A stretch of 64,000 nucleotides of DNA from Microbacteriaceae bacterium (GTDB taxonomy: Bacteria > Actinomycetota > Actinomycetes > Actinomycetales > Microbacteriaceae), in NCBI GenBank assembly GCA_009780695.1, contig WQZN01000009.1, positions 32,704 to 96,703 on the forward strand, in the 5' to 3' direction. Positions within the stretch are counted from its first letter, which is position 1. Every line of letters begins with the position of its first letter. This document shows, in pieces, positions 49,272 through 57,644 of this stretch. The position numbers were made by a program, and so were the translations under genes. The notes below the pieces were generated by a model that was not told the origin of the DNA, searched no databases, and saw only the letters and a list, made by a program, of their open reading frames with translations.

Positions 49272-50152
49272 CCGACGTGACCCAGGCCCCCGCGCAGCTC
49301 GCCGTGCTCGGCTCGCCGATCGGGCACTCGAAGTCACCCGACCTGCACGCGGCCGCCTACCGTGTGCTCGGGCTGCCCTGGTCGTACGGGCGCGCCGAGG
49401 TCGACGAGGCGGCGCTCGCGCCGTTCGTCACCTCGCGCGGCACCGACTGGCGCGGCCTCTCGCTGACCATGCCGCTCAAGCAGACCGTTCAGCCGCTGCT
49501 CGGCCAGATCGACCGCATCGGTCAGCTCACGGGTGCCGTGAACACCGTGCTGTTCGAGTGGGACGGCGACAGCGTGCGCCGATCGGGGTTCAACACGGAT
49601 GTCCCTGGCATCGTGCGCGCCCTGAACGCGGTCGGCGTGCGCCGGGTGCGCCACGCGCACCTCCTCGGCGGGGGAGCGACGGCGGCCTCGGCCGTGGTCG
49701 CCGCCGGTGAGCTCGGCGCCGAGAGCGTGCGGGTGAGCGTGCGCGCACCGGAGCGGGCCGCCGCGCTGCGGGAGCTCGCGGCATCCGTCGGCCTCACGAT
49801 CGAGATCGACACCTTCGACGCACCGCGCGACGACAGCGCGACCGACCTCGTGGTCAGCACCCTGCCCGGCGGCGCCGACGCGCCGATCGCGTTCGACGCC
49901 GCGCTGCGCGCCCGCGTGCCGCTGCTCGATGTCGCGTACGAGCCGTGGCCGACGCGGCTCGGGCAGGCGTGGGCGGATGCCTCGGGCACGGTGCTCGGCG
50001 GTCTCGCAATGCTCGTGCACCAGGCGCTGCTGCAGGTGCGCATCTTCGTCGCGGGCGACCCGTTCGCACCGCTGCCCGACGAGGACGCCGTGCTCGCCGC
50101 GATGCTCGCCGCGGTGGGTCTTGCGGCGGACGGGACGCCGCTGCCCGCGTAG
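49268..50152 (+). CDS. aroE: Shikimate dehydrogenase
   Basis: 294 residues. Reduces 3-dehydroshikimate. Substrate motif GSPIGHSKSP, catalytic Lys in SLTMPLKQTVQ, GAVNTVLF, FNTDVPGIV, the Rossmann-like LLGGGATAASAV, and C-terminal GLAMLVHQALLQ. The usual second Rossmann basic patch reads VRAPERAAAL. GTG 49268 overlaps the mltG stop by four bases. aroC follows after 42 bases with its own leaderless-type promoter. Confidence 0.94.
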   Translation: MTDVTQAPAQLAVLGSPIGHSKSPDLHAAAYRVLGLPWSYGRAEVDEAALAPFVTSRGTDWRGLSLTMPLKQTVQPLLGQIDRIGQLTGAVNTVLFEWDGDSVRRSGFNTDVPGIVRALNAVGVRRVRHAHLLGGGATAASAVVAAGELGAESVRVSVRAPERAAALRELAASVGLTIEIDTFDAPRDDSATDLVVSTLPGGADAPIAFDAALRARVPLLDVAYEPWPTRLGQAWADASGTVLGGLAMLVHQALLQVRIFVAGDPFAPLPDEDAVLAAMLAAVGLAADGTPLPA

Positions 50153-50194
50153 CGCATGGCGCTGCCGGCATCCGCGCCCAACTAGGCTTTTCTC

Positions 50195-51418
50195 ATGCTT
50201 CGTTGGCTCACCGCAGGGGAATCGCACGGCCCCGAACTGATCGCAATGCTCGAGGGCCTGCCCGCCGGTGTGCCGGTGGCGATGAGCGAGATCCAGAGCG
50301 ATCTCGCCCGCCGCAAGCTCGGCGCGGGCCGCGGCGCGCGCATGAAGTTCGAGCAGGACGAGCTCACCCTGTCCGGCGGCGTCCGCCACGGCTTCAGCAT
50401 GGGCAGCCCGATCGCCCTGCGCATCGGCAACACCGAGTGGCCGAAGTGGGTCGACGTGATGAGCGCCGAGCCCGTCGACCCCGAGGTGCTCAGCGGCGGC
50501 CGCGGCGCCCCGCTCACGCGCCCCCGCCCGGGCCACGCCGACCTCGTCGGCATGCAGAAGTACGGCTTCGACGAGGCCCGCCCGGTGCTCGAGCGCGCGA
50601 GCGCCCGCGAGACCGCGGCCCGCGTCGCGCTCGGCGCGATCGCCAAGTCCTTCCTGCGCGAGCTCGGCATCGAGACCGTCGCGCACACCCTGTCCATCGG
50701 CCCCGTCCGTGTGCCGGACGGCTCGCCGCTGCCCCTGCCGCGCGATGTCGACGCGCTCGATGCCGACCCCCTGCGCTGCTTCGACCCCGCGACGAGCGAG
50801 CTGATGCTCGCCGAGATCGATTCCGCCCACAAGGACGGCGACACGCTCGGCGGCGTCACCGAGGTGCTCGCCTACGGCGTGCCCGCGGGCCTCGGCTCGC
50901 ATGTGCAGTGGGACCGCAAGCTCGACGCGCGCCTCGCGCAGGCGATCATGAGCATCCAGGCCATCAAGGGCGTCGAGATCGGCGACGGCTTCGAGACCAC
51001 GCGCCGCCGCGGATCGCAGGCGCACGACGAGCTCGTCGTCGAAGGCGGCCTCATCAAGCGCACGAGCGACAAGGCGGGCGGCACCGAGGGCGGGATGTCG
51101 ACGGGCACGGTCCTGCGCGTCCGCGCCGGCATGAAGCCCATCGCGACCGTGCCGCACGCGCTGCGCTCGATCGACGTCTCGACGGGTGAGGCGGCGCCGG
51201 CCCACCACCAGCGCTCCGACGTGTCCGCGGTTCCGGCATCGGGGGTCGTCGCCGAGGCGATGGTCGCGCTCGTGCTCGCCGACGCCGTGCTCGAGAAGTT
51301 CGGCGGCGACTCGCTCGCCGAGACCAAGCGCAACCTCGACGCGTACCTCGCCGCGATCCCCGCGACGCTGCGCACCGCGGTCGCGAGCCCGGCCGGCTCC
51401 GCCGGCGCTCAGGAGTAG
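50195..51418 (+). CDS. aroC: Chorismate synthase
   Basis: 407 residues. FMN-dependent final step to chorismate. Signatures: [55 protein letters not shown] and [23 protein letters not shown] (50183-50188) lies six bases before the ATG and no ribosome site is present, so aroC-aroK-aroB is probably a leaderless transcript of its own. Two bases separate it from aroK. Confidence 0.97.
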   Translation: MLRWLTAGESHGPELIAMLEGLPAGVPVAMSEIQSDLARRKLGAGRGARMKFEQDELTLSGGVRHGFSMGSPIALRIGNTEWPKWVDVMSAEPVDPEVLSGGRGAPLTRPRPGHADLVGMQKYGFDEARPVLERASARETAARVALGAIAKSFLRELGIETVAHTLSIGPVRVPDGSPLPLPRDVDALDADPLRCFDPATSELMLAEIDSAHKDGDTLGGVTEVLAYGVPAGLGSHVQWDRKLDARLAQAIMSIQAIKGVEIGDGFETTRRRGSQAHDELVVEGGLIKRTSDKAGGTEGGMSTGTVLRVRAGMKPIATVPHALRSIDVSTGEAAPAHHQRSDVSAVPASGVVAEAMVALVLADAVLEKFGGDSLAETKRNLDAYLAAIPATLRTAVASPAGSAGAQE

Positions 51419-51420
51419 GC

Positions 51421-51924
51421 GTGGCGATCGTCCTGATCGGGCCGCCCGCCGCCGGCAAGTCGAAGGTCGGCAGGAAGCTCGCGAAGCTGCTCGAGAAGCC
51501 GTTCGTCGACACCGACGCGATCGTCGTGCGCGACCACGGCCCGATCACCGAGATCTTCGCGCAGCACGGCGAGCCACACTTCCGCGAGCTCGAGCGCGCC
51601 GCAGTGGTCGAGGCGCTCGCGCAGGACGCGATCGTGTCGTTCGGCGGGGGAGCCGTGCTCGACGAGGCGACCCAGCGCGACCTCGAGAGCCACGTCGTCG
51701 TGCTTCTGGACGTCGACGCGGCCTTCGTCGAGGACCGCATCAAGCAGGACGGGAAGCGACCGCTCGCACCCGACATCGAGTCGTGGAAGCGCCTCGTCGA
51801 GGCGCGCCGCCCGATCTACAACCGTCTTGCCGACCGCCGCGTCGACACGGCGAACCGCCCGCGCGACCAGATCGCGCGCGAGCTCGCCGATTGGATCCAC
51901 AGCGCAGGGGAGTTCGCCGAATGA
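51421..51924 (+). CDS. aroK: Shikimate kinase
   Basis: 167 residues. Walker A is GPPAAGKSKVGR, where most relatives have G-x-M-G-S/A-GKS. Shikimate-binding Asp in VDTDAIV, SFGGGAVLDE, the lid Arg in IKQDGKRPLAPD, and RRPIYNRLADRRVDT. GTG start two bases after aroC. ATGA overlap with aroB. Confidence 0.94.
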   Translation: MAIVLIGPPAAGKSKVGRKLAKLLEKPFVDTDAIVVRDHGPITEIFAQHGEPHFRELERAAVVEALAQDAIVSFGGGAVLDEATQRDLESHVVVLLDVDAAFVEDRIKQDGKRPLAPDIESWKRLVEARRPIYNRLADRRVDTANRPRDQIARELADWIHSAGEFAE

Positions 51925-53003
51925 GCACGAGCGATGTGACCGAGATCTCCGTCCCGGGCCTCGAGCCGTACACCGTCCGCGTCGGCTACGGCCTGCGCGA
52001 GGGCCTCGCCGAGCAGCTGGGCGGGGGTGTGGCGAAGGTGCTGATCGTGCACCCGCCGACGCTGGCGGCCGCGGCATCCGAGCTGCGCTCCACTTTGCAG
52101 GGCCAGTACGAGGTGCTGCTCGCCGAGGTGCCCGACGGCGAGGCCGCGAAGCGCGTCGAGGTCGCCGCGTTCTGCTGGCAGATCCTCGGTCAGGCCGACT
52201 TCACCCGTTCCGACGCCGTCATCGGCTTCGGCGGCGGTGCCGTGACCGACCTCGCGGGCTTCGTCGCGGCCACCTGGCTGCGCGGCGTCAAGCTCATCCA
52301 GGTGCCGACGACCGTGCTCGGCATGGTCGATGCCTCGGTGGGCGGCAAGACCGGCATCAACACGGCCGAGGGCAAGAACCTCGTCGGCTCGTTCTACGCG
52401 CCGTCGGCCGTGATCGCCGACCTCGACACCGTCTCGAGCCTGCCGCGCAACGACGTGCTCGCCGGCTTCGCCGAGATCGTGAAGTGCGGCTTCATCGCCG
52501 AGCCCGAGATCCTCGACATCATCGAGGCCGACGTGGACCGCGTGACGGATGCCTCGACCGACGAGTTCCGCCGCGTGGTCGAGCTCTCGATCGCGCTCAA
52601 GGCGCGCGTCGTGGGGGAGGACTTCAAGGAGTCCGGCCTGCGCGAGATCCTCAACTACGGCCACACCCTCGGTCACGCGATCGAGCACGCCGAGCGCTAC
52701 CAGTGGCGGCACGGCGCGGCGATCTCGGTCGGCATGGTCTACGCCGCCGAGCTCTCGCGCCTCGCGGGGCGGCTGCCGGATGCTGTGGCCGACCGGCATC
52801 GCAGCATCCTCGAGTCCCTCGGCCTGCCGACGAGCTACCCGCTCGGCCGATGGCAGACGCTGCTCGCGACGATGCGCCGCGACAAGAAGGCGCGCGGCGC
52901 GATGATGCGCTTCGTCGTGCTCGACGACCTCGCGCGCCCGACGATCCTGCGCGGGCCCGACGAGTCGCTGCTGTTCGCCGCCTATCAGGAGGTCGGGGTA
53001 TAG
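51921..53003 (+). CDS. aroB: 3-dehydroquinate synthase
   Basis: 360 residues. NAD- and metal-dependent cyclisation of DAHP. GFGGGAVTDLAGFVAATWLRG, PTTVLGMVDASVGGKTGIN, GKNLVGSFYAP, the metal ligands in AEIVKCGFIA and NYGHTLGHAIEH, and the basic KARVVGEDFKESGLR. Starts within the last bases of aroK. Unlike in mycobacteria, aroQ does not follow; about 4 kb of accessory genes intervene. Confidence 0.96.
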   Translation: MSTSDVTEISVPGLEPYTVRVGYGLREGLAEQLGGGVAKVLIVHPPTLAAAASELRSTLQGQYEVLLAEVPDGEAAKRVEVAAFCWQILGQADFTRSDAVIGFGGGAVTDLAGFVAATWLRGVKLIQVPTTVLGMVDASVGGKTGINTAEGKNLVGSFYAPSAVIADLDTVSSLPRNDVLAGFAEIVKCGFIAEPEILDIIEADVDRVTDASTDEFRRVVELSIALKARVVGEDFKESGLREILNYGHTLGHAIEHAERYQWRHGAAISVGMVYAAELSRLAGRLPDAVADRHRSILESLGLPTSYPLGRWQTLLATMRRDKKARGAMMRFVVLDDLARPTILRGPDESLLFAAYQEVGV

Positions 53004-53033
53004 GCCAGTCGGGGTCTAGGCCGGTCGGAAGTC

Positions 53034-53111
53034 CTTCGGGACGCGATCCGGGCCGACACACCGCGCCACGCCCGCGACGCGCCCGTGCCCCACCCGGATT
53101 GCGTCCCGAAG
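53034..53111. repeat. 19-bp inverted repeat after aroB
   Basis: Arms 53034-53052 and 53093-53111 are complementary over 19 bases with one G-T pair, around a 40-nt C-rich spacer. Adjacent sequence holds repeated GGTCGGGGT words on both sides. It could be a terminator of the aro operon or the remnant of a small element. The rest of 53004-53190 shows no gene. Confidence 0.6.
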
Positions 53112-53190
53112 AACCCGCCCGATCTGGTCGGGGTCGCTCCGACCTGCCGTCCGCAGCGCCGGATTGCGCGCTGCGGGGTAGCTTCATCGC

Positions 53191-53853
53191 ATGAGCCGAC
53201 CGACGGCGCGCCCGAGAGCCGCCCTCGCGTGGGGTATCGGCGCCGCGGTCGCCGCTGCCGCACTGGTCGCGCTCGGCGTAACCGGGCGGTTCCACGCGAG
53301 CGTGCTGCCGACGGCCGCGCCCGCTCCGACGGTCGACGCCGTCAGCTGCTTCGACACGAGCGGGGACCCGATCTCGGGGTGGCTGCTCGACGGGGCCGCG
53401 GTTGCGACATCCCCGCGCATCGACCCGCTCGCCGTGTGCCGCGCACTCATCGTCGATCAGAATGCGACGGCCGTCATGGACCGGATCGCCACCACGCAGC
53501 GCGCGCTGGGTCACGACTGCGTGGACTTCGACGACAGTGCAGGCGGGCATTGGACCCTCACCGGCATCGTGCTCTCGCAGTACGGCACCTACGCGGCGAG
53601 CGGCGGCCCGGCCCCGGGGCGGCTTCCGACGTTCGGCGTGATCGAGCAGCCGGCCCCGCTCGCGACGCTGCCACCGCTGCCGACCCCGCTGGGCCCGTGC
53701 ACCCAGCTGCCGACGGTCGCGTGGGATCTGACGACCCCGCCCCTCGCGGCCTGCACCGCGGACGACACCGAGGTCTCGATCTACGAGCGCCCGGCGGGTC
53801 AGGACTCACGCGCGACCTGCGCCGCGCACCGCCTCATCACCGCGAACCCCTGA
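53191..53853 (+). CDS. Putative secreted or membrane-anchored hypothetical protein
   Basis: 220 residues. A basic N-terminus and one hydrophobic segment (ALAWGIGAAVAAAALVALGV, ~11-30) suggest a signal or anchor. The remainder is extracellular in character, with six scattered Cys residues (for example SCFDTSGDP, VCRALIVDQ, HDCVDFDD, GPCTQLP, AACTADD) that could form disulfides, and a Pro-rich middle (APLATLPPLPTPLGP). No family recognised. TAGCTT (53179-53184) lies six bases before the ATG. Confidence 0.65.
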   Translation: MSRPTARPRAALAWGIGAAVAAAALVALGVTGRFHASVLPTAAPAPTVDAVSCFDTSGDPISGWLLDGAAVATSPRIDPLAVCRALIVDQNATAVMDRIATTQRALGHDCVDFDDSAGGHWTLTGIVLSQYGTYAASGGPAPGRLPTFGVIEQPAPLATLPPLPTPLGPCTQLPTVAWDLTTPPLAACTADDTEVSIYERPAGQDSRATCAAHRLITANP

Positions 53854-53899
53854 GCGCGGATCTTCGAGCGCGGGCATTGCGTTCTCGTATTCGTGCACG

Positions 53900-53922
53900 T
53901 AGTTTTTGAACGTGTTCAAAAA
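53900..53922 (+). promoter_or_regulatory. Leaderless promoter with TetR-type operator
   Basis: TAGTTT (53900-53905) lies six bases before the GTG; TTGCGT at 53878-53883 is a possible -35 at 16 bp. The 20-bp inverted repeat TTTTTGAACGTGTTCAAAAA (53903-53922, 9-bp half-sites, 2-bp centre) covers the -10, the transcription start and the first codons. This is the classical layout for an autorepressed TetR gene. Confidence 0.75.
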
Positions 53923-54586
53923 TGAGGATGCCGGGTCGAAGGCCGAACAGACCCGCGCGCAGATCCGCGACGTCGCGCTGACGTCGTTCCGCAACCAGGG
54001 CTTCGATGCGACGACGATGCGCCAGGTCGCGAAAGAGGCGGGCGTCTCGCTCGGCAACGCCTACTACTACTTCCCGACGAAGAACCACCTCGTGCAGGAG
54101 CTCTACATCGAGGTCCAGCTGGCCCACCGCGCCGCCGCCGAGCCCCGGCTCGCCGAGACCGACGATCTGATCGCGCGCCTCGGCGCCGTCTTCCAGACCG
54201 GACTCGCGCAGCTCGTGCCGTTCCACGACTACTCCACCGGGTTCCTCACGGCGATGGTGGCGCCGAACTCGCCTCTCAACCCGATGTCGCCCGAGTCGAA
54301 GCCGGCGCGCGACATGATCGTCGGCCTGTTCCGTGAGGCGTTGGACGGCGCGCGGCAGTCGCTGCCGTCCGAGATCGCCCCGAGGATGCCGCACGCACTG
54401 TGGCTCGCCCACCTGCTCATGTGCCTCTTCTGGAGCTACGACCGCTCGCCCGGACAACGCAACACGGCACGTCTCGTCGACACGGGTCTGCGGCTCTTCA
54501 AAGCCGCGCTGCCGTTCCTCCGCGTCCCGGTCGTGCGCACCCCGCTCCGCACTCTCCTCGACCTCGTGGGGGAGGTGGGGGCATGA
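53912..54586 (+). CDS. TetR-family transcriptional regulator
   Basis: 224 residues. The N-terminal helix-turn-helix is clear (QIRDVALTSFRNQGFDATTM and VSLGNAYYYFPTKNHLVQEL). The C-terminal ligand domain is helical with aromatic residues (ALWLAHLLMCLFWSYDRS) and cannot be assigned a ligand. GTG 53912 was chosen over the upstream TTG because it is correctly spaced from the -10 hexamer and sits in the operator. ATGA overlap links it to the following membrane gene; the three-gene operon is probably self-repressed. Confidence 0.88.
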   Translation: MFKNEDAGSKAEQTRAQIRDVALTSFRNQGFDATTMRQVAKEAGVSLGNAYYYFPTKNHLVQELYIEVQLAHRAAAEPRLAETDDLIARLGAVFQTGLAQLVPFHDYSTGFLTAMVAPNSPLNPMSPESKPARDMIVGLFREALDGARQSLPSEIAPRMPHALWLAHLLMCLFWSYDRSPGQRNTARLVDTGLRLFKAALPFLRVPVVRTPLRTLLDLVGEVGA

Positions 54587-55143
54587 GCGCGACCGTCGCG
54601 GAACGTCACGGAGCCGCCTCGCCGCGCACCGACCGGCTTCCCCGCGCCTTCACCTTCGGCGAGTTCGCACGCGGGGCGCTCATCGCCTGGCTCGGTTTCG
54701 CACCCTTCGTCGTCTTGGCTTACCTGCTCGTCGGGTTGTTTCTCGACCGCGAGGCGTCTTTCTACGGGATCGCGATCGCGCTCTTCGGCTTTCCGATCAC
54801 GGCAATCGCGACCGTGGCCGGGTCGCCGCTGGCCTATCTGCTCGGCATGAGACTGCGACGCAGGCGACGCGATCTGACACACGTCGTCGCGTTCGCGCTC
54901 TATGGCGGCCTGTGGGGCTTCGCCGTTCTGTTCGTGATGTATTGGGGCGATGTGTTCTCCGACCAGGAGACACGATTCACGGTCATCAGCTGCACGATCG
55001 CGACCTCGGCCGCGGTCGTCACAGGCTGGTGGGCGACCTCGCGCCTCGCACTGCGGAAGGACCGCAGCGCAATGGACCCGCCCATCCACATCGGGTCGCT
55101 GTTCGAGCCCGAGACCGCCACCGAAACGAAGACCGAGGCGTGA
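54583..55143 (+). CDS. Four-helix membrane protein of the TetR operon
   Basis: 186 residues with about four hydrophobic helices (ALIAWLGFAPFVVLAYLLVG, IAIALFGFPITAIATVAG, VVAFALYGGLWGFAVLFVMY, FTVISCTIATSAAVVTGWWA) and cytoplasmic basic loops (RLRRRRRDL). No family recognised. GGAGG upstream of the ATG. Base composition in the middle is visibly less G+C-biased at third positions than neighbouring housekeeping genes, compatible with later acquisition. GTGA overlap with the next gene. Confidence 0.7.
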   Translation: MSATVAERHGAASPRTDRLPRAFTFGEFARGALIAWLGFAPFVVLAYLLVGLFLDREASFYGIAIALFGFPITAIATVAGSPLAYLLGMRLRRRRRDLTHVVAFALYGGLWGFAVLFVMYWGDVFSDQETRFTVISCTIATSAAVVTGWWATSRLALRKDRSAMDPPIHIGSLFEPETATETKTEA

Positions 55144-55880
55144 TCGCACCGACGACGCTGCTCACGCCGTGGTACCGGAGGCTCGCGGCGCCGGGGGCTC
55201 AGACATCCGTCGACACACCCGGATCGACCGCGCCGACGCCGATCCTCGACCACGACACCGCCACGATCGGCGCCCTGCTCGAGCTCGCGCGGGCGACGGT
55301 GGCGAGCGACGACGCGCTCGGCATCCTCGAGGTCGCCTACACCGTCATCCGCGACGAGGTCGGCCCGCGCTACGCGATGGAGGAGCTGACCCCCGCCTCG
55401 CGCACGCTCGCCCGCGGCTTCGGCTCGTGCAGTCAGCGCCTGGCGGTGCTCGAAAGCGCCGCGCGCGGCCTCGGCATGCCGACGCGCACCCGCGCGCTGC
55501 TCATCGACCGCGCGTTCTGGTACCCGCGCTTCCCGCGCCTGCGCGCCCTGCTGCCGCCCGAGATCGTGCTCGTCTGGCCCGAGTTCGCCGTCGCAGGGGA
55601 GTGGCGGCCGGCCGCCGAGCTGTTCGGCCCGATCGGATGCCGCAGCGGCGGCCGCTTCCGCAACAGCGGCGCCGAGACGCTGTTCGAGGCGGTCGGCCGC
55701 TGCGCTGTCTCGTGGGACGGGCGCGGCGCGGCCGACGACCCGTACGACCTGTCGCACTTCGTCCGCACCGACCTCGGCCGTTTCACCGACCGCGACGAAG
55801 TCTTCGAGCGCTTCGGGCAGACCTTCTGCGCGCCGGGCCGCGCTGTCATCGACCCGGTCATGCGCCGCATCGCCGCCTAG
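55140..55880 (+). CDS. Transglutaminase-like fold protein with incomplete catalytic triad
   Basis: 246 residues. The central part GFGSCSQRLAVLESAARGLGMPTRTR matches the Cys block of transglutaminase/arylamine-type cysteine proteases, with Cys97. The following His/Asp block reads EIVLVWPEFAVAGEWRPAAE, in which the expected His is Leu/Val and the Asp is Ala. So the Cys is kept but the partners are not evident. It may bind rather than cleave, or use other residues. GTG start overlaps the membrane gene by four bases. Ends at a bidirectional terminator. Confidence 0.65.
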   Translation: MIAPTTLLTPWYRRLAAPGAQTSVDTPGSTAPTPILDHDTATIGALLELARATVASDDALGILEVAYTVIRDEVGPRYAMEELTPASRTLARGFGSCSQRLAVLESAARGLGMPTRTRALLIDRAFWYPRFPRLRALLPPEIVLVWPEFAVAGEWRPAAELFGPIGCRSGGRFRNSGAETLFEAVGRCAVSWDGRGAADDPYDLSHFVRTDLGRFTDRDEVFERFGQTFCAPGRAVIDPVMRRIAA

Positions 55881-55914
55881 ACGCTCGCCCTCGTCTGCCC
55901 CCGAGAACGCAGAA

Positions 55915-55944
55915 CGGCCCCCGCCCGACATCGGGCAGGGGCCG
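55915..55944. terminator. Bidirectional terminator
   Basis: Stem of about 12 bp with one C-A mismatch (CGGCCCC and GCCCGA arms against TCGGGC and GGGGCCG), lying between the convergent stops at 55880 and 55959. GTCTCTTCC follows on the plus strand. Confidence 0.75.
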
Positions 55945-55958
55945 GTCTCTTCCGGCGA

Positions 55959-56165
55959 CTACTCCGCGAGCTTGGCGATCGCCTGCGCCCAGAGGAAGAA
56001 CTTGTTGGTGCCGAGGTCACCGATGGTCGTGATGTTGAAAGCGGCCTTGAGGTGCTCCGCGTCCCCGTCGCTCACGCCCTGCAACGCCGCCACCGGCGCG
56101 TTTGCGAGCTCTTCGACCGACAGGTTCTCGTATGCCTTGTCCAGCTTGGCGGCAATACCGGCCAT
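55959..56165 (-). CDS. Small helix-hairpin-helix-like protein
   Basis: 68 residues. LDKAYENLSVEELANAPVAALQGVSDGDAEHLKAAF and TTIGDLGTNKFFLWAQAIAKLA, read in parts, resemble the helical repeat of DUF4332-type proteins, in which helix-hairpin-helix units pack together. ATG 56165 has AAAGGGTGGGG upstream, so the 13-codon longer reading is not needed. Function unknown; convergent with the transglutaminase-like gene. Confidence 0.65.
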   Translation of the reverse strand: MAGIAAKLDKAYENLSVEELANAPVAALQGVSDGDAEHLKAAFNITTIGDLGTNKFFLWAQAIAKLAE

Positions 56166-56323
56166 GTCCCCACCCTTTCGTCGTTGATGTGATGACGCGG
56201 CCAAGCTATCGGACAGCCCCGCGCTGAAAAACAGAGGGAGAAGGATTTCACCCGTCGCTCATCACCCGGTTCGGATCCGACGCGGCGGAGCGGATGTCGG
56301 CGGCTCGACGTATCGTGCGTGGC

Positions 56324-56602
56324 ATGTGCCGCAGCATCCACACCCTCCACAACTTCGAGCCCGCCGCGACCTCCGACGAGGTGCACGCGGCAGCTCTGCA
56401 GTACGTCCGCAAGATCGCGGGCACGACGAAGCCGTCGAAGGCCAATCAGGAGGTCTTCGACCACGCCGTCGCCGAGATCGCACACCTCACCCAGCACCTG
56501 CTCGACGACCTCGTCGCCACCGTGCCGCCGAAGAACCGCGAGGAAGAGGCCGCCAAGGCGAAGGCGCGTGCCGTCCGCTCGGGGCGCTACGCGACGGCGT
56601 GA
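56324..56602 (+). CDS. DUF2277 family protein
   Basis: 92 residues. It opens MCRSIHTLHNFEPAATSDEV, the fixed start of DUF2277 proteins (Cys-Arg-x-Ile, LHNFEP), and continues with AALQYVRKIAG and a Lys-rich tail. Function unknown. The start is set by that motif and by TATCGT (56311-56316) seven bases upstream, so the message is probably leaderless; the in-frame ATG ten codons earlier is not used. Confidence 0.85.
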   Translation: MCRSIHTLHNFEPAATSDEVHAAALQYVRKIAGTTKPSKANQEVFDHAVAEIAHLTQHLLDDLVATVPPKNREEEAAKAKARAVRSGRYATA

Positions 56603-56641
56603 CCCTCGCGGAACGCGCCCTCGCCCCGGTACCTTCGCACC

Positions 56642-57064
56642 ATGGCTGACACCGTCATCGAGCACCTGCAGGTCAAGAAGGGCGAGAAGATCGCCATCGT
56701 CGGCGCGACGCCCGATCAGCGCGCGCTGCTGCTGCCTCTTCCGGAAGGGTCGGTCGAGACATCCGTCGAGGAAGCCGCCGCCGTCTTCGGCTTCGCCGAG
56801 ACGCTCGCCGGCCTGCACGAGGAACTCGCCGAGCTGCTGCCGAAGCTGACCGCGACGCGCATCGTCTGGTTCGGCTACGTCAAGGGCGGCAAGGGCGAGC
56901 TGAACCGCGACATCATCGCGAACGCCGTGCTCGAGCACGGCTGGCGCGCGAACGGCAACCGCCCGATCGACGACGAGTGGTCGGCGATCCGCGTCCGCCC
57001 GCTCAAGGCCGGCGAGGACCCGGCCGCGCTGCGCCTCGGCAAGCAGCCCGCGGCCGTTCGATAG
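56642..57064 (+). CDS. DUF3052 family protein
   Basis: 140 residues. Readable core: VKKGEKIAIVGATPDQRALL, LPKLTATRIVWFGYVKGGKGELNRDII and WRANGNRPIDDEWSAIRVRPL. It resembles DUF3052 proteins, common single-domain actinobacterial proteins without known function. TACCTT (56630-56635) lies six bases before the ATG. aroQ begins ten bases after its stop. Confidence 0.75.
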   Translation: MADTVIEHLQVKKGEKIAIVGATPDQRALLLPLPEGSVETSVEEAAAVFGFAETLAGLHEELAELLPKLTATRIVWFGYVKGGKGELNRDIIANAVLEHGWRANGNRPIDDEWSAIRVRPLKAGEDPAALRLGKQPAAVR

Positions 57065-57073
57065 CCTGACCCC

Positions 57074-57508
57074 GTGACTCGCATCCTCGTCCTCAACGGC
57101 CCCAACCTCGGCACGCTCGGCACCCGCGAGCCCGAGATCTACGGCAGCGCCACCCTCGACGACCTGCGCGTGCAGCTCGAGCAGGACGCCACGGGCCTCG
57201 ACGTCGAGGTCGAGGTGCGCCAGACCGACCACGAGGGCGAGCTGCTGGGCTGGCTGCACGCCGCGGGCCAGGGCGGCACGCCCGTCATCCTCAACGCGGG
57301 CGCGTGGACCCACTACTCGATCGCCGTGCACGATGCCGTGGCGTATGTCACGAGCATGGGCGTCCCGCTCGTCGAGGTGCACATCTCGAACCCGCACGCG
57401 CGCGAGGCGTTCCGCCACCACAGCGTCATCACCTCCGTCGCCACGGGCGTCATCGCGGGCTTCGGCTTCGACTCGTACCGGCTCGCGCTCGCCCAGCTCG
57501 CCCGGTGA
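57074..57508 (+). CDS. aroQ: 3-dehydroquinate dehydratase, type II
   Basis: 144 residues. ILVLNGPNLGTLGTREPEIYG, the catalytic Tyr in that loop, QTDHEGELLGWLH, ILNAGAWTHYSIAVHDAV and VEVHISNPHAREAFRHHSV are the type II signature blocks with His. Converts 3-dehydroquinate to 3-dehydroshikimate. GTG start with TAGCCT (57062-57067) six bases upstream. Separated from aroB by the accessory block but still close to efp. Confidence 0.95.
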   Translation: MTRILVLNGPNLGTLGTREPEIYGSATLDDLRVQLEQDATGLDVEVEVRQTDHEGELLGWLHAAGQGGTPVILNAGAWTHYSIAVHDAVAYVTSMGVPLVEVHISNPHAREAFRHHSVITSVATGVIAGFGFDSYRLALAQLAR

Positions 57509-57549
57509 CACCCATGAGCGGCCTGAAAGGTCTCGCAGGGTGCCGCTGG

Positions 57550-57555
57550 TAGGCT
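57550..57555 (+). promoter_or_regulatory. efp promoter -10
   Basis: TAGGCT at 57550-57555, in the gap between aroQ and efp, predicts a leader of about 80 nt. No hairpin of note is visible in that leader. Confidence 0.5.
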
Positions 57556-57644
57556 GATCGACGGCCGTCGTGCGGTTCCACGACCCGGCCTCGCAGCTTC
57601 TGATCGCGACAGTCTTCTCGCAACGACACTGAACGGATCCACCC

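Noticed and set aside
53906..53911. TTG at 53906 as the TetR start
   Set aside because: The -10 hexamer at 53900-53905 would abut it, and GTG 53912 has the correct six-base spacing.
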